Assembly: GCF_014138625.1 (NCBI RefSeq)
Contig: NZ_JACJHY010000028.1
Location: forward strand, 1-64,000
Length of the DNA: 64,000 bases
Direction: 5' to 3'
Source: Aminobacter ciceronei
GTDB taxonomy: Bacteria; Pseudomonadota; Alphaproteobacteria; Rhizobiales; Rhizobiaceae
Translations under genes and position numbers: made by a program
Notes under the pieces: generated by a model
Told to the model about the DNA's origin: nothing
The model's input: the letters and a program-made list of their open reading frames with translations, nothing else
The model's database searches: none
Shown here: piece by piece, positions 36,951-44,428 of the stretch
Position numbering within the stretch: the first letter of the stretch is position 1
Layout: the number at the start of each line of letters is the position of its first letter

Positions 36951-36966
36951 TTAGCGCACTGTTAAC
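36951..36966 (+). promoter_or_regulatory. CtrA-like box 1
   Basis: TTAG-CGCACTG-TTAAC, one mismatch from the CtrA consensus TTAA-N7-TTAAC. A GANTC site (GAATC, 36979-36983) lies 13 bases downstream. It sits between the DUF2336 gene (minus) and the 62-residue gene (plus). Confidence 0.4.
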
Positions 36967-37156
36967 TCTGGCGTTAAGGAATCCGTTTGTTACCAATTGG
37001 TTACGCGGATTTTCCAGCGAAACCGGGCAAAGCGGGCCGCACCAGGCCCGTGTCATCGGCAATGCTGCTGCTTTCACGCGCGTCTAACGGCGATCGGATA
37101 TCAAGGGGGTGCCAAGGGCGCAGGCGAGAACCAGGAATTGAATCAAATCCTTGGCA

Positions 37157-37172
37157 GTAACGGTCTGTTAAC
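37157..37172 (+). promoter_or_regulatory. CtrA-like box 2
   Basis: GTAA-CGGTCTG-TTAAC, one mismatch from TTAA-N7-TTAAC, 73 bases upstream of the start of the 62-residue gene. A GANTC site (37140-37144) lies just upstream. Confidence 0.4.
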
Positions 37173-37245
37173 CTCTCTGCTGGCCTTATCGAAGCGGAGG
37201 CGTTGCGTGCTTACTCCGGTCGAACCGAGAGGGAAATCGCGAACC

Positions 37246-37434
37246 ATGGGCAGTGTTGTGTCATTCATGCCGCGTCAGGCGGCCATCCGCCGGTCTCCCC
37301 GGACAGCGGAAACTTCGGCATCCATCATCATCTTTCCAGGCGTGCGCTACGAGCGGACCAAGGGCCCGGCTTCGGGTGCCGGTGAGTTGCGCAACGATGC
37401 GCCCCGCCGCAACGATCCGGTGCCGCGTCACTGA
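37246..37434 (+). CDS. Small conserved-looking protein of unknown function (62 residues)
   Basis: 62 residues, basic, no membrane segment. The core SASIIIFPGVRYERTKG resembles a short motif (IVLFPGVRYE-like) that I recall in small hypothetical proteins of rhizobia; this is a recollection, not a search. ATG 37246 is preferred over the longer frame from 36997 because the upstream part is compositionally non-coding; AGGG lies about 15 bases upstream. Neighbouring CtrA-like boxes suggest cell-cycle control. Confidence 0.6.
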   Translation: MGSVVSFMPRQAAIRRSPRTAETSASIIIFPGVRYERTKGPASGAGELRNDAPRRNDPVPRH

Positions 37435-37494
37435 AGGCAACGGAGCGGAGCATCCGCAAGGCTGGGCATTGCACGCCCGGCTTGCTGCGCACCC

Positions 37495-38037
37495 TTACTG
37501 GATGTCGCAGTTGATGCCGTCGAGGAAGCGCGACACCGTCGGCTTCCAGCTGTCGTCGGGAACGAAGACGCGAACGACGACGATGCCTTCATCGATGGGC
37601 GTTTCGACGAAAATCGATCTCTCGAACTCGGTTGGCAGCTCCTTGCGCAGGTCGATCATCTGTGCCGGTGTCAGCACAACGAAATCGAGGGTGCCGTCGG
37701 TCGCGGTGCGGTCGTTGAAGCTGTAGATGTTCTGCCCGCTGCGGTCGTAGACCGAGACCGACCAGTAGGGGACCTTGCCGGCATTGTCGATGCGGACGAC
37801 ACCTTCGTCGAGATCGAAGCGGCAGGCGGCCTCGAAGAAGGACGGATCGAGCGCCTTCACCACCGGCGTGCCGCCGATCTCCTGGTCGAGACGGACGACC
37901 TTGTTGGGGCCGGCGACCATGGCAAGGCGCGACCAGGCATCGCGCTCGGAGAAGCTCGGCACCAGAAGCAGGATGACGATGTGGGCGATGCCGGCGCCGA
38001 TCAGGCCGATCGCCAGGGCATGAAGCAGCCTACGCAT
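37495..38037 (-). CDS. DUF1254 domain protein with N-terminal membrane anchor
   Basis: 180 residues: an N-terminal helix (about 6-25, HALAIGLIGAGIAHIVILLLV) and a DUF1254 domain with PYWSVSVYDRSGQNIYSFNDR and a C-terminal VVRVFVPD. Its start overlaps the end of the DUF1214 gene by 8 bases. In other bacteria the two domains occur in one polypeptide; here they form a coupled pair of membrane-anchored proteins. Function unknown. ATG 38037 used rather than an upstream in-frame codon. Confidence 0.82.
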   Translation of the reverse strand: MRRLLHALAIGLIGAGIAHIVILLLVPSFSERDAWSRLAMVAGPNKVVRLDQEIGGTPVVKALDPSFFEAACRFDLDEGVVRIDNAGKVPYWSVSVYDRSGQNIYSFNDRTATDGTLDFVVLTPAQMIDLRKELPTEFERSIFVETPIDEGIVVVRVFVPDDSWKPTVSRFLDGINCDIQ

Positions 38038-38614
38038 TGCACTGGACCCTGACGATGCGCGGCATCTCGATGCCGGAGAGGCCGGTGCTGCTGGCAATGG
38101 GCGTGTCGTAGAAGGTCAGCACCAGGTTCATCGCGCCGACACCTGTGACCGAGAGCCAGTTGCCTGGTTCGGGCCGCGTGCCGACCGCGACGCTGATCGA
38201 GTTGTCGGGCTGGCGCAGCACTTCCAGTGAATGCAGCGTGGCATCGCGGCGTATCCCCGATTTGAGCGGGATATGCGCCCTGTCGGTCGCATAGAGCGTC
38301 CAGAATCGGGCGACCGGCAGCGACCCTTCGATGCGGTAGTTGCATTCGCTCTTCAGGGTAACGCCTGCGGAGTCGCGGTCGGCGACAAAGCTGAGGCCTT
38401 CGGCGCGGCCCAGCGCCAGAACGCCGTCGCGGGCGACACGCGCTTTCGAATAGGGGTCGGCTTCCGGGGTGCCGATGTCGGGAAAGGCGGTCCAGGGGCC
38501 GACTGACACGGCGCCGATGCCCTCCTGCGAGTTCAGCACCATGCCGACACTGGCAGCGCCGCCGCCGACAGCGATGGCGATGGCGAGGGCGATCAGGATC
38601 GATTGTTTCAGCAT
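38030..38614 (-). CDS. DUF1214 domain protein with N-terminal membrane anchor
   Basis: 194 residues: a signal-anchor (about 5-25, SILIALAIAIAVGGGAASVG), then a DUF1214 domain: WTAFPDIGTPEADPYSKARVARDG, an ARFWTLYATD segment, and NWLSVTGVGAMNLVLTFYDTP. ATG 38614 is chosen because the signal begins there; upstream frame is non-coding in composition. First gene of the DUF1214-DUF1254 pair, 115 bases after the PBP gene and on the same strand. Confidence 0.82.
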   Translation of the reverse strand: MLKQSILIALAIAIAVGGGAASVGMVLNSQEGIGAVSVGPWTAFPDIGTPEADPYSKARVARDGVLALGRAEGLSFVADRDSAGVTLKSECNYRIEGSLPVARFWTLYATDRAHIPLKSGIRRDATLHSLEVLRQPDNSISVAVGTRPEPGNWLSVTGVGAMNLVLTFYDTPIASSTGLSGIEMPRIVRVQCNA

Positions 38615-38729
38615 GAGCCGCCGCAGGATGGAGTTGGCGGAGGAATATCCTGCCCTTTGACAGGAAGGCAAGCGGGCAGCGGCTGCAACCGGTGGGCGAA
38701 CATGTGCTGGCTGGATCCTTGCCCCGATG

Positions 38730-40883
38730 TCACAGTGCCGACAGCGTCTCGGGTTCGGGCGGTGCAACGATCGCGGGCGCCTTGTGGAAGACGTCGGCGA
38801 TGTCGCGCAGCGCACGGGTGGTCGTGCTGGACAGGACGGGAGGACGGTCGGAGGTATCGACGGCCTGCTGCGGCCCGTTCTTGGCGGCTTCCTCTGCCTT
38901 GGCGATGGCCGCCGGATCGACATAGGGATCCTTGATGCCGGGAATCGGCTTGAGGTCGATGTTCTGGTGGGCGTAGGCCATGAAGCGCTGCCAGACCATG
39001 GCAGGAAGCGAGCCGCCGGTCATGTTGTTGGTGGTCGAGAAGTCGTCATTGCCCAGCCAGACGGCGGCTGTGTAGTTGCCGGTGTAGCCGATGTACCAGG
39101 CGTCGCGATAGGATTGGGTGGTTCCCGTCTTGCCGGCGGAGCGGATGTTGGGCAGCGCCGCCTTGCGCGCCGTGCCGACCTCGGGGATCTGCACCATGAT
39201 CGAGTTCATCGAGGCGACCGCCTGCTCGGACAGCACGCGGTGCGGCGGCGGCGCATCCTTGCTGTAGTCGTAGATGAGCTGGCCGGAATGGGTGACGAGC
39301 TGGGTGATGCCGTGGCGGGTGCCGACGATGCCGTTCTGCGCCAGCACGCTGTAGCCGGTCGCCTGATCCATGACGGTCAGGCCCGAGGTGCCAAGCACCA
39401 TCGTCTTGTGCGAGCTGACAGGAGATTCGACGCCCATCGCCTCGGCCATCGCCTTGATCGGCGGGATCGACAGATGGTCCTTGGCAAGGCGTACCGGCAC
39501 GGTGTTGATCGACTTGATCAGCGCGGTCGACAGCGTCATGCGCCCGGAATAGCCGCGGGTGTAGTTCTTCGGCGACCAGGCACCCCAGCTGATCGGGCCA
39601 TCCGAAATGACCGATTCCGGCGTGAAGCCGTTTTCCATGGCGGTGGCATAGACATAGGGCTTGAACGACGAGCCGGTCTGGCGCTGCGCCCTGGTGGCGC
39701 GGTTGAACTGGCTGGCGCCATAGTCACGCCCACCGACGATGGCGCGCACCGCACCATTGGTCTCGATGACGACGACCGCACCTTCGGTGACGTGATACTC
39801 CTTGCCGAACTGGCGAAGGTGAAATTCGACCGACTCTTCCGCCGCCTTCTGGATGTTCATGTCGATGGTGGTGCGGGCGACCAGCGAGTGGATGCCTGAT
39901 TTCGCTGCGATCTTCTTGACCTCGTCGAAGGCCCAGTCGAGGAAATAGTCGGGGCTCTTGCGGTCGCCACGGTCGACGATGTCGGCTGGATGCAGCCGTG
40001 CCGACAGCACCTGGCCTTCGGTCATGAAGCCTGCCTGCACCAGGTTGCTGAGCACCACATTGGCGCGGGCGCGGGCGGCGGGAAGGTTGATGTGGGGCGC
40101 GTATTTGGTCGGCGCCTTGAACAGGCCGGCAAGCATCGCCGCCTCGGCGAGGTTGAGGTCCTTGACCTGCTTGCCGAAGTAGAAGTCGGCCGCAGCTGCA
40201 ATGCCGAAGGTGCCGCCGCCCATATAGGCGCGGTCGAGATAGAGCTGCAGGATCTCTTTCTTGGACAGGTTCGATTCGAGCCAGATCGACAGGAAGGCTT
40301 CCTTGACCTTGCGCTCGACGGTGCGTTCGTTGGTCAGGAACAGGTTCTTGGCCAGCTGCTGGGTCAGGCTCGAACCGCCCTGGACCACCGAATTGGCGCG
40401 GACGTTTTCCGACATGGCCCTGACAAGGCCGAGAAAGTCGATGCCGTAATGCTCGAAGAAGCGCCGGTCCTCGGTCGCCAGCACCGCCTTGATGACATGG
40501 TCCGGCATCTCGTCGACCGGCACCGAGTCGCGCTGGATGATGCCGCGCTGGCCGATCTCGTTGCCGTAGCGGTCGAGGAAGGTGACGGCGAAGTCGTCCT
40601 GGTTGCGCCAGTTGCCGGTGGTTTCCTGGAAGGCCGGCATGGCCAGCGCCAGCATCACCACCGAGCCGCCTGCGGCCATGGTGAAGGATTCGCTCAGGAC
40701 CTCGATGACGCCGCGGCGCCAGCCTTTGACGCGGAAGCGGCGGAAGAAGATGGTGGCATTTTCCCAGAACTGCTGCGCCCGGAAGCGGAGTTCATACAGC
40801 GACGAGTCGAGCCAGGCGTCGAATGCCAGCAGACCCGCCGAGATGCGGCCTCGTTTCTTGCGCGGTGGGATGGGATTTTCCAT
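38730..40883 (-). CDS. Class A (bifunctional) penicillin-binding protein
   Basis: 717 residues: cytoplasmic N terminus of about 60, a transmembrane helix (about 70-90), a GT51 glycosyltransferase domain and a transpeptidase domain. The GT51 domain shows ATEDRRFFEHYGID, GGSSLTQQLAKN and RKVKEAFLSIWLE. The transpeptidase motifs are SxxK in TGSSFKPYVYATA, SxN in KSINTVP and KTGT in SAGKTGTTQSYRDAW. It polymerises and crosslinks peptidoglycan in the periplasm. Shorter than E. coli PBP1a and without its OB insertion, so closer to the PBP1b/1c size class. Start at ATG 40883; GTG 40901 is an alternative. Confidence 0.92.
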   Translation of the reverse strand: MENPIPPRKKRGRISAGLLAFDAWLDSSLYELRFRAQQFWENATIFFRRFRVKGWRRGVIEVLSESFTMAAGGSVVMLALAMPAFQETTGNWRNQDDFAVTFLDRYGNEIGQRGIIQRDSVPVDEMPDHVIKAVLATEDRRFFEHYGIDFLGLVRAMSENVRANSVVQGGSSLTQQLAKNLFLTNERTVERKVKEAFLSIWLESNLSKKEILQLYLDRAYMGGGTFGIAAAADFYFGKQVKDLNLAEAAMLAGLFKAPTKYAPHINLPAARARANVVLSNLVQAGFMTEGQVLSARLHPADIVDRGDRKSPDYFLDWAFDEVKKIAAKSGIHSLVARTTIDMNIQKAAEESVEFHLRQFGKEYHVTEGAVVVIETNGAVRAIVGGRDYGASQFNRATRAQRQTGSSFKPYVYATAMENGFTPESVISDGPISWGAWSPKNYTRGYSGRMTLSTALIKSINTVPVRLAKDHLSIPPIKAMAEAMGVESPVSSHKTMVLGTSGLTVMDQATGYSVLAQNGIVGTRHGITQLVTHSGQLIYDYSKDAPPPHRVLSEQAVASMNSIMVQIPEVGTARKAALPNIRSAGKTGTTQSYRDAWYIGYTGNYTAAVWLGNDDFSTTNNMTGGSLPAMVWQRFMAYAHQNIDLKPIPGIKDPYVDPAAIAKAEEAAKNGPQQAVDTSDRPPVLSSTTTRALRDIADVFHKAPAIVAPPEPETLSAL

Positions 40884-41328
40884 TCGAGACGAGCCCGGCA
40901 CGTGACTGCAGCTTACACCAAAACGCTTTTGCTGGCGAATTCAGGGCGCGCGTCCCTCGGCCCAGCTTCGACTTGTCCCCGATTTTTGTTGCCGCGACAA
41001 GAGCAAGTTGAACACAGTCCAGCGATTAGCAGGCAAGCTGCTTTACCCCGGAGATCATGAACATATTGAACCCGAACCCCCGAAATCTGCGATCCGGGCC
41101 GCCGCCATGACCATGCCGATCGGGGCAGGCTTTTTGGCGGTGTCGACGATGCGGCGATGACCGATACCCTGATGCGGGTGATCCCTGGGCGTCCGGCGCC
41201 GGTTGCGATCTTTGCCCGGATGTCGGCAAAGGGCGGATCGGCGAGAATGAGCAGACTTGCATATGCGCGTGTTTGCATGAATTCATTGTTCATTCCACGT
41301 TCAGCACTGGCGTATTAGAAATCCTGCC
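40884..41328. other. 445-base intergenic region between the PBP gene and the FeuN-like gene
   Basis: Divergent region. Short open frames occur on both strands (for example 41157-41318 plus, 53 codons) but none has a ribosome binding site, a domain or convincing codon use. Nothing else recognised. Confidence 0.4.
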
Positions 41329-41625
41329 ATGAAAACGCTTCGCTCCATATTCCGGCCTGCCATGACTGCGGTCTGCGCGCTTGGCCTGTTTGCCACCTCG
41401 GCGGCAGCGGCGCCGATGCCGTCGGCGGAAGGTGGCGAATATCTCGTGGCTGCCGCGGATTGCTACTCGATCGGCCAGCAAGTGGCCGACGAGCATGGTG
41501 GCACCCTGGCGCGGGCGTCCGAATCCAACCAGGGCGGCCAGTCGGTCTGCGTCATCGTGGTGCTGGTGCCGGCCAAGGACGGCCAGCGTCCGCGTCGCGT
41601 CGAGGTCGTGGTGCCGGCCGACTAG
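41329..41625 (+). CDS. Small exported PepSY-like protein, candidate FeuN
   Basis: 98 residues: signal peptide (about 1-28, ending SAAAA) and a mature domain of about 70 with the PepSY-like layout: helix CYSIGQQVADEHGGTLARAS, then strands SVCVIVVLVPAKDG and RRVEVVVPAD. Two cysteines could pair. In Sinorhizobium meliloti a small essential periplasmic protein, FeuN, encoded just upstream of feuPQ, holds the sensor kinase FeuQ in check; position, size and predicted location here match. Identity with FeuN is inferred from context, not alignment. Confidence 0.75.
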   Translation: MKTLRSIFRPAMTAVCALGLFATSAAAAPMPSAEGGEYLVAAADCYSIGQQVADEHGGTLARASESNQGGQSVCVIVVLVPAKDGQRPRRVEVVVPAD

Positions 41626-41691
41626 TCTGGATTTCCCGCAACTCCGGAATCGCCTATATCTCCATCATCTTTTCACTGGTCGCAAAACCGC

Positions 41692-42357
41692 ATGCGCATA
41701 CTCGTCGTCGAAGATGACAAGGACCTGAACCGCCAGATCTCCGAGGCGCTGACCGATGCCGGCTACGTCGTCGACAAGGCCTTTGACGGCGAGGAGGGGC
41801 ATTTCCTCGGCGACACCGAACCTTATGACGCCATCGTGCTCGATATCGGCCTGCCGCAGATGGACGGCATCAGCGTCGTCGAGCGCTGGCGCCGCGAGGG
41901 CCGCAAGATGCCGGTGCTGATGCTGACGGCGCGCGACCGCTGGAGCGACAAGGTTGCCGGCATCGATGCTGGCGCCGACGATTACGTCACCAAGCCGTTC
42001 CATATCGAGGAAGTGTTGGCGCGGGTGAGGGCGCTGATCCGCCGCGCCGCCGGCCATGCTTCGTCCGAACTGTCCTGCGGGCCGCTCCGGCTCGACACCA
42101 AGGCCTCCAAGGCCGACGTCAACGGCGTGCCGCTCAAGCTGACCTCGCATGAGTTCCGGCTGCTTGCCTATCTGATGCACCATATGGGCGAAGTCGTCTC
42201 GCGCACCGAGCTTGTCGAGCATCTCTACGACCAGGATTTCGACAGGGATTCCAACACGATCGAGGTGTTTGTCGGGCGTCTTCGCAAGAAGATGGGCATC
42301 GACATGATCGAAACCGTCCGCGGTATGGGCTACCGCATGCGCGAGCCGGAGGCGTAA
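41692..42357 (+). CDS. feuP: OmpR-family response regulator FeuP
   Basis: 221 residues. Receiver domain 1-115 with phospho-acceptor Asp in AIVLDIGLPQMDG, the acidic pair in VEDDKD, and Lys in DDYVTKPFH. The winged-helix output domain (about 125-218) shows LTSHEFRLLAYLMHHMGEVVSRTELVEHLYDQDFDRDSNTIEVFVGRLRKK in order. The linker and output domain match FeuP of rhizobia closely as I remember them. FeuP controls ndvA (cyclic glucan export) in S. meliloti and was first reported in iron uptake of R. leguminosarum. Lies 66 bases after the FeuN-like gene. Confidence 0.85.
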   Translation: MRILVVEDDKDLNRQISEALTDAGYVVDKAFDGEEGHFLGDTEPYDAIVLDIGLPQMDGISVVERWRREGRKMPVLMLTARDRWSDKVAGIDAGADDYVTKPFHIEEVLARVRALIRRAAGHASSELSCGPLRLDTKASKADVNGVPLKLTSHEFRLLAYLMHHMGEVVSRTELVEHLYDQDFDRDSNTIEVFVGRLRKKMGIDMIETVRGMGYRMREPEA

Positions 42358-42367
42358 GGCGGAACAG

Positions 42368-43780
42368 CTGGCCAAACGACTGGGGCGCTGGAAGCGTTAC
42401 GCACTCGGGCTCGGACCTCGTTCCCTCGCGTTTCGCGTCATCGCGTTCTCGACCGTCTGGGCGATCCTCGCCTTTGCCCTGATCTTCACCGTCATCAGCT
42501 CGCTCTACCGCCAGACCAGCGAGCGTGGTTTCGACAGCCTGTTGTCGGCGCATCTGTTCAATCTCATCGGCTCTGTCGGCGTTTCGGACAGCGGCACGCT
42601 GACCGGCGGCCCCGATCTCGGCGATCTCAGGTTCTCCGAGCCTGAATCGGGCTGGTACTGGTCTGTCGAGCCGGTGTCCAAGGGCCTCGTCGGCCAGCTC
42701 AGGTCGTCGTCGATGACCGAGCCGGTCACATCGCCTGACGTCGCCGACGTGCCGTTCAACGCCGAGTTCCAGCGCCATTATCGCGTCGCCGGCATCGTCG
42801 GCGAGGAACTCGAGGTCTTCGAGACCGAGTTCGTGCTCGATGCGCAGAACCGCATCGCGCGGTTCCGCGTCATGGGCAACCGCTCCGAGCTCGAAGCCGA
42901 GATCAGCGGCTTCGAATGGCGCCTGTTCACCTATCTCTCGCTGTTCGGCCTCGGCATGATCGCGATCAACGCCATCGCCATCCTGCTCGGCCTGCAGCCG
43001 CTGGCGCGCGTGCGCAACGCGCTGGCCATGGTGCGAGAAGGCACGGCGCAGCGCCTGACCGGGCGGTTTCCCGCCGAGATCCAGCCGCTCGCCAACGAAA
43101 CCAATGCGCTGATCGAAAACAACCGCCGCATCGTCGAGCGCTCACGGACCCAGGTCGGCAACCTGGCGCATTCGCTGAAGACACCTCTGGCGGTGATGCT
43201 GAACGAGGGCCGCGCCTTGGGCGGGCCCAAGGGGCAGCTTTTCGCCGACCATGCCACCGCCATGCAGAAGCAGATCGACCATTATCTCCAGCGCGCCCGG
43301 GTGGCCGCACAGCGCGAAAGCGTGGTCTACCGCACGCCGGTGGCGCCTTTGCTCCAGCGCATGGTGCGGGTGATGGAGAAGCTCTCGCGGGGGACGGCGT
43401 TTTCACTAAACTTGCCGGCGACCGAGGTGGTGTTCGCCGGCGAACGCGAAGATCTCGAGGAGGTCGTCGGCAATCTGCTCGAAAACGCGATGAAATGGGC
43501 GCACAGTGCGGTCAGGATTTCAGTCGAAGCGGCCGAGCCGGTGAATGAGGAGCCGCCACGTTTTTCGATCCTGATCGAGGACGACGGTCCGGGCATTCCG
43601 GAGGACAAGGCGCGCGAGGCGTTGCAGCGGGGCAAGCGCCTCGACGAGACCAAGCCGGGTACCGGCCTCGGGCTGGCGATCGTCGCCGATCTGGTCAAGG
43701 AATATGGCGGCACGCTTCGGCTCGAGCGCTCGACGATGGGCGGATTGAAGGCCGTCGTCGAGTTGCGCGGCGTCCAGTAG
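42368..43780 (+). CDS. feuQ: Sensor histidine kinase FeuQ (apparent CTG start)
   Basis: 470 residues if started at CTG 42368. Helix 1 (about 22-42, VIAFSTVWAILAFALIFTVI), a periplasmic sensor region (about 45-175) and helix 2 (YLSLFGLGMIAINAIAILLG) are followed by HAMP. The HisKA motif is VGNLAHSLKTPLAVMLNEG; the ATPase motifs are NLLENAMKWA, DDGPGIP and GTGLGLAI. No ATG, GTG or TTG exists in frame between the stop at 42305 and a TTG at 42542, which would remove helix 1. GGAGG (42348) and AAGG (42356) precede the CTG. It overlaps nothing; 10 bases after feuP. Confidence 0.83.
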   Translation: MAKRLGRWKRYALGLGPRSLAFRVIAFSTVWAILAFALIFTVISSLYRQTSERGFDSLLSAHLFNLIGSVGVSDSGTLTGGPDLGDLRFSEPESGWYWSVEPVSKGLVGQLRSSSMTEPVTSPDVADVPFNAEFQRHYRVAGIVGEELEVFETEFVLDAQNRIARFRVMGNRSELEAEISGFEWRLFTYLSLFGLGMIAINAIAILLGLQPLARVRNALAMVREGTAQRLTGRFPAEIQPLANETNALIENNRRIVERSRTQVGNLAHSLKTPLAVMLNEGRALGGPKGQLFADHATAMQKQIDHYLQRARVAAQRESVVYRTPVAPLLQRMVRVMEKLSRGTAFSLNLPATEVVFAGEREDLEEVVGNLLENAMKWAHSAVRISVEAAEPVNEEPPRFSILIEDDGPGIPEDKAREALQRGKRLDETKPGTGLGLAIVADLVKEYGGTLRLERSTMGGLKAVVELRGVQ

Positions 43781-43885
43781 GGAATAGCAGGAGAAATGGC
43801 TGGCCGAATCGGCCCCATTTCGGCCAAAGATGCAATCTAACGCGGCGCCAAGCCCTTGTAAGCGGACGCAAATTCGGGACCGGTG

Positions 43886-44329
43886 ATGAGCAGGACACTT
43901 CAGGTAGCACTGGTTGCGGGATTGCTTGCCGGCTCAGGCTGCACGACCACCAGCTTGAGCAGCGGTGGCGGCGTGGTGCCGGCGCTTGGCGGCGGTGACG
44001 ATGGCTCGAGCGGCAAGGTTGCCACGCGCATCATCAATGCCATGGATGGCGGCCTCATCGGCGGCACGATCGGCAATGGCCTGAACGGCGACGACCGGCG
44101 CAAGGCGCTGGAAGCCGAGTACCGCGCGCTGGAATATGGCCAGGGTGGACAGGCGGTCGCCTGGAAGGGCGGCGATCGTTCCGGCGAAGTCGTGGCCGCG
44201 CAGCCCTATCGCGTCGGCTCTCAGGACTGCCGCCAGTATTCGCAGACCGTGTTCACCACCGGCACGCCGTTGATCGCGCGCGGCACGGCCTGCCGCAATG
44301 CTGATGGAAGCTGGACGCCGCTGACCTAA
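43886..44329 (+). CDS. Surface lipoprotein of the RT0821/17-kDa antigen-like family
   Basis: 147 residues with lipobox LLAGSGC (Cys about 19) and a glycine-rich segment SSGGGVVPALGGGDDG. A short glycine-zipper stretch MDGGLIGGTIGNGLNGDDRRKALEAEYRALE follows, as in 17-kDa-type outer-membrane lipoproteins, and a small C-terminal domain with two cysteines (SQDCRQYSQTVF and GTACRNADGSW). Predicted outer-membrane or periplasmic lipoprotein. Start ATG 43886; GTG 43883 is adjacent. Confidence 0.8.
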   Translation: MSRTLQVALVAGLLAGSGCTTTSLSSGGGVVPALGGGDDGSSGKVATRIINAMDGGLIGGTIGNGLNGDDRRKALEAEYRALEYGQGGQAVAWKGGDRSGEVVAAQPYRVGSQDCRQYSQTVFTTGTPLIARGTACRNADGSWTPLT

Positions 44330-44428
44330 GTCTTCACGTGTTGTTGCTTTGGCAGGGGCGTTCGAACCGTCAATAAGCCGCAGCACGGAGATGTTGGCAG
44401 CTTGGAGGCTGCTGGCTATTTAGGTGAC

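Larger units (their letters stand above)
36907..37245. other. 339-base divergent intergenic region
   Basis: Non-coding. Holds two CtrA-like boxes (36951-36966 and 37157-37172), two GANTC sites (36979-36983 and 37140-37144) and several GTTAAC/GTTACC words. A frame open through it on the plus strand has no start with a ribosome binding site before 37246. Confidence 0.45.

Noticed and set aside
40913-41293. 127-codon open frame on the minus strand between the PBP and FeuN-like genes
   Set aside because: No ribosome binding site, no domain, and composition like non-coding GC-rich DNA; a 53-codon plus-strand frame in the same place is no better.
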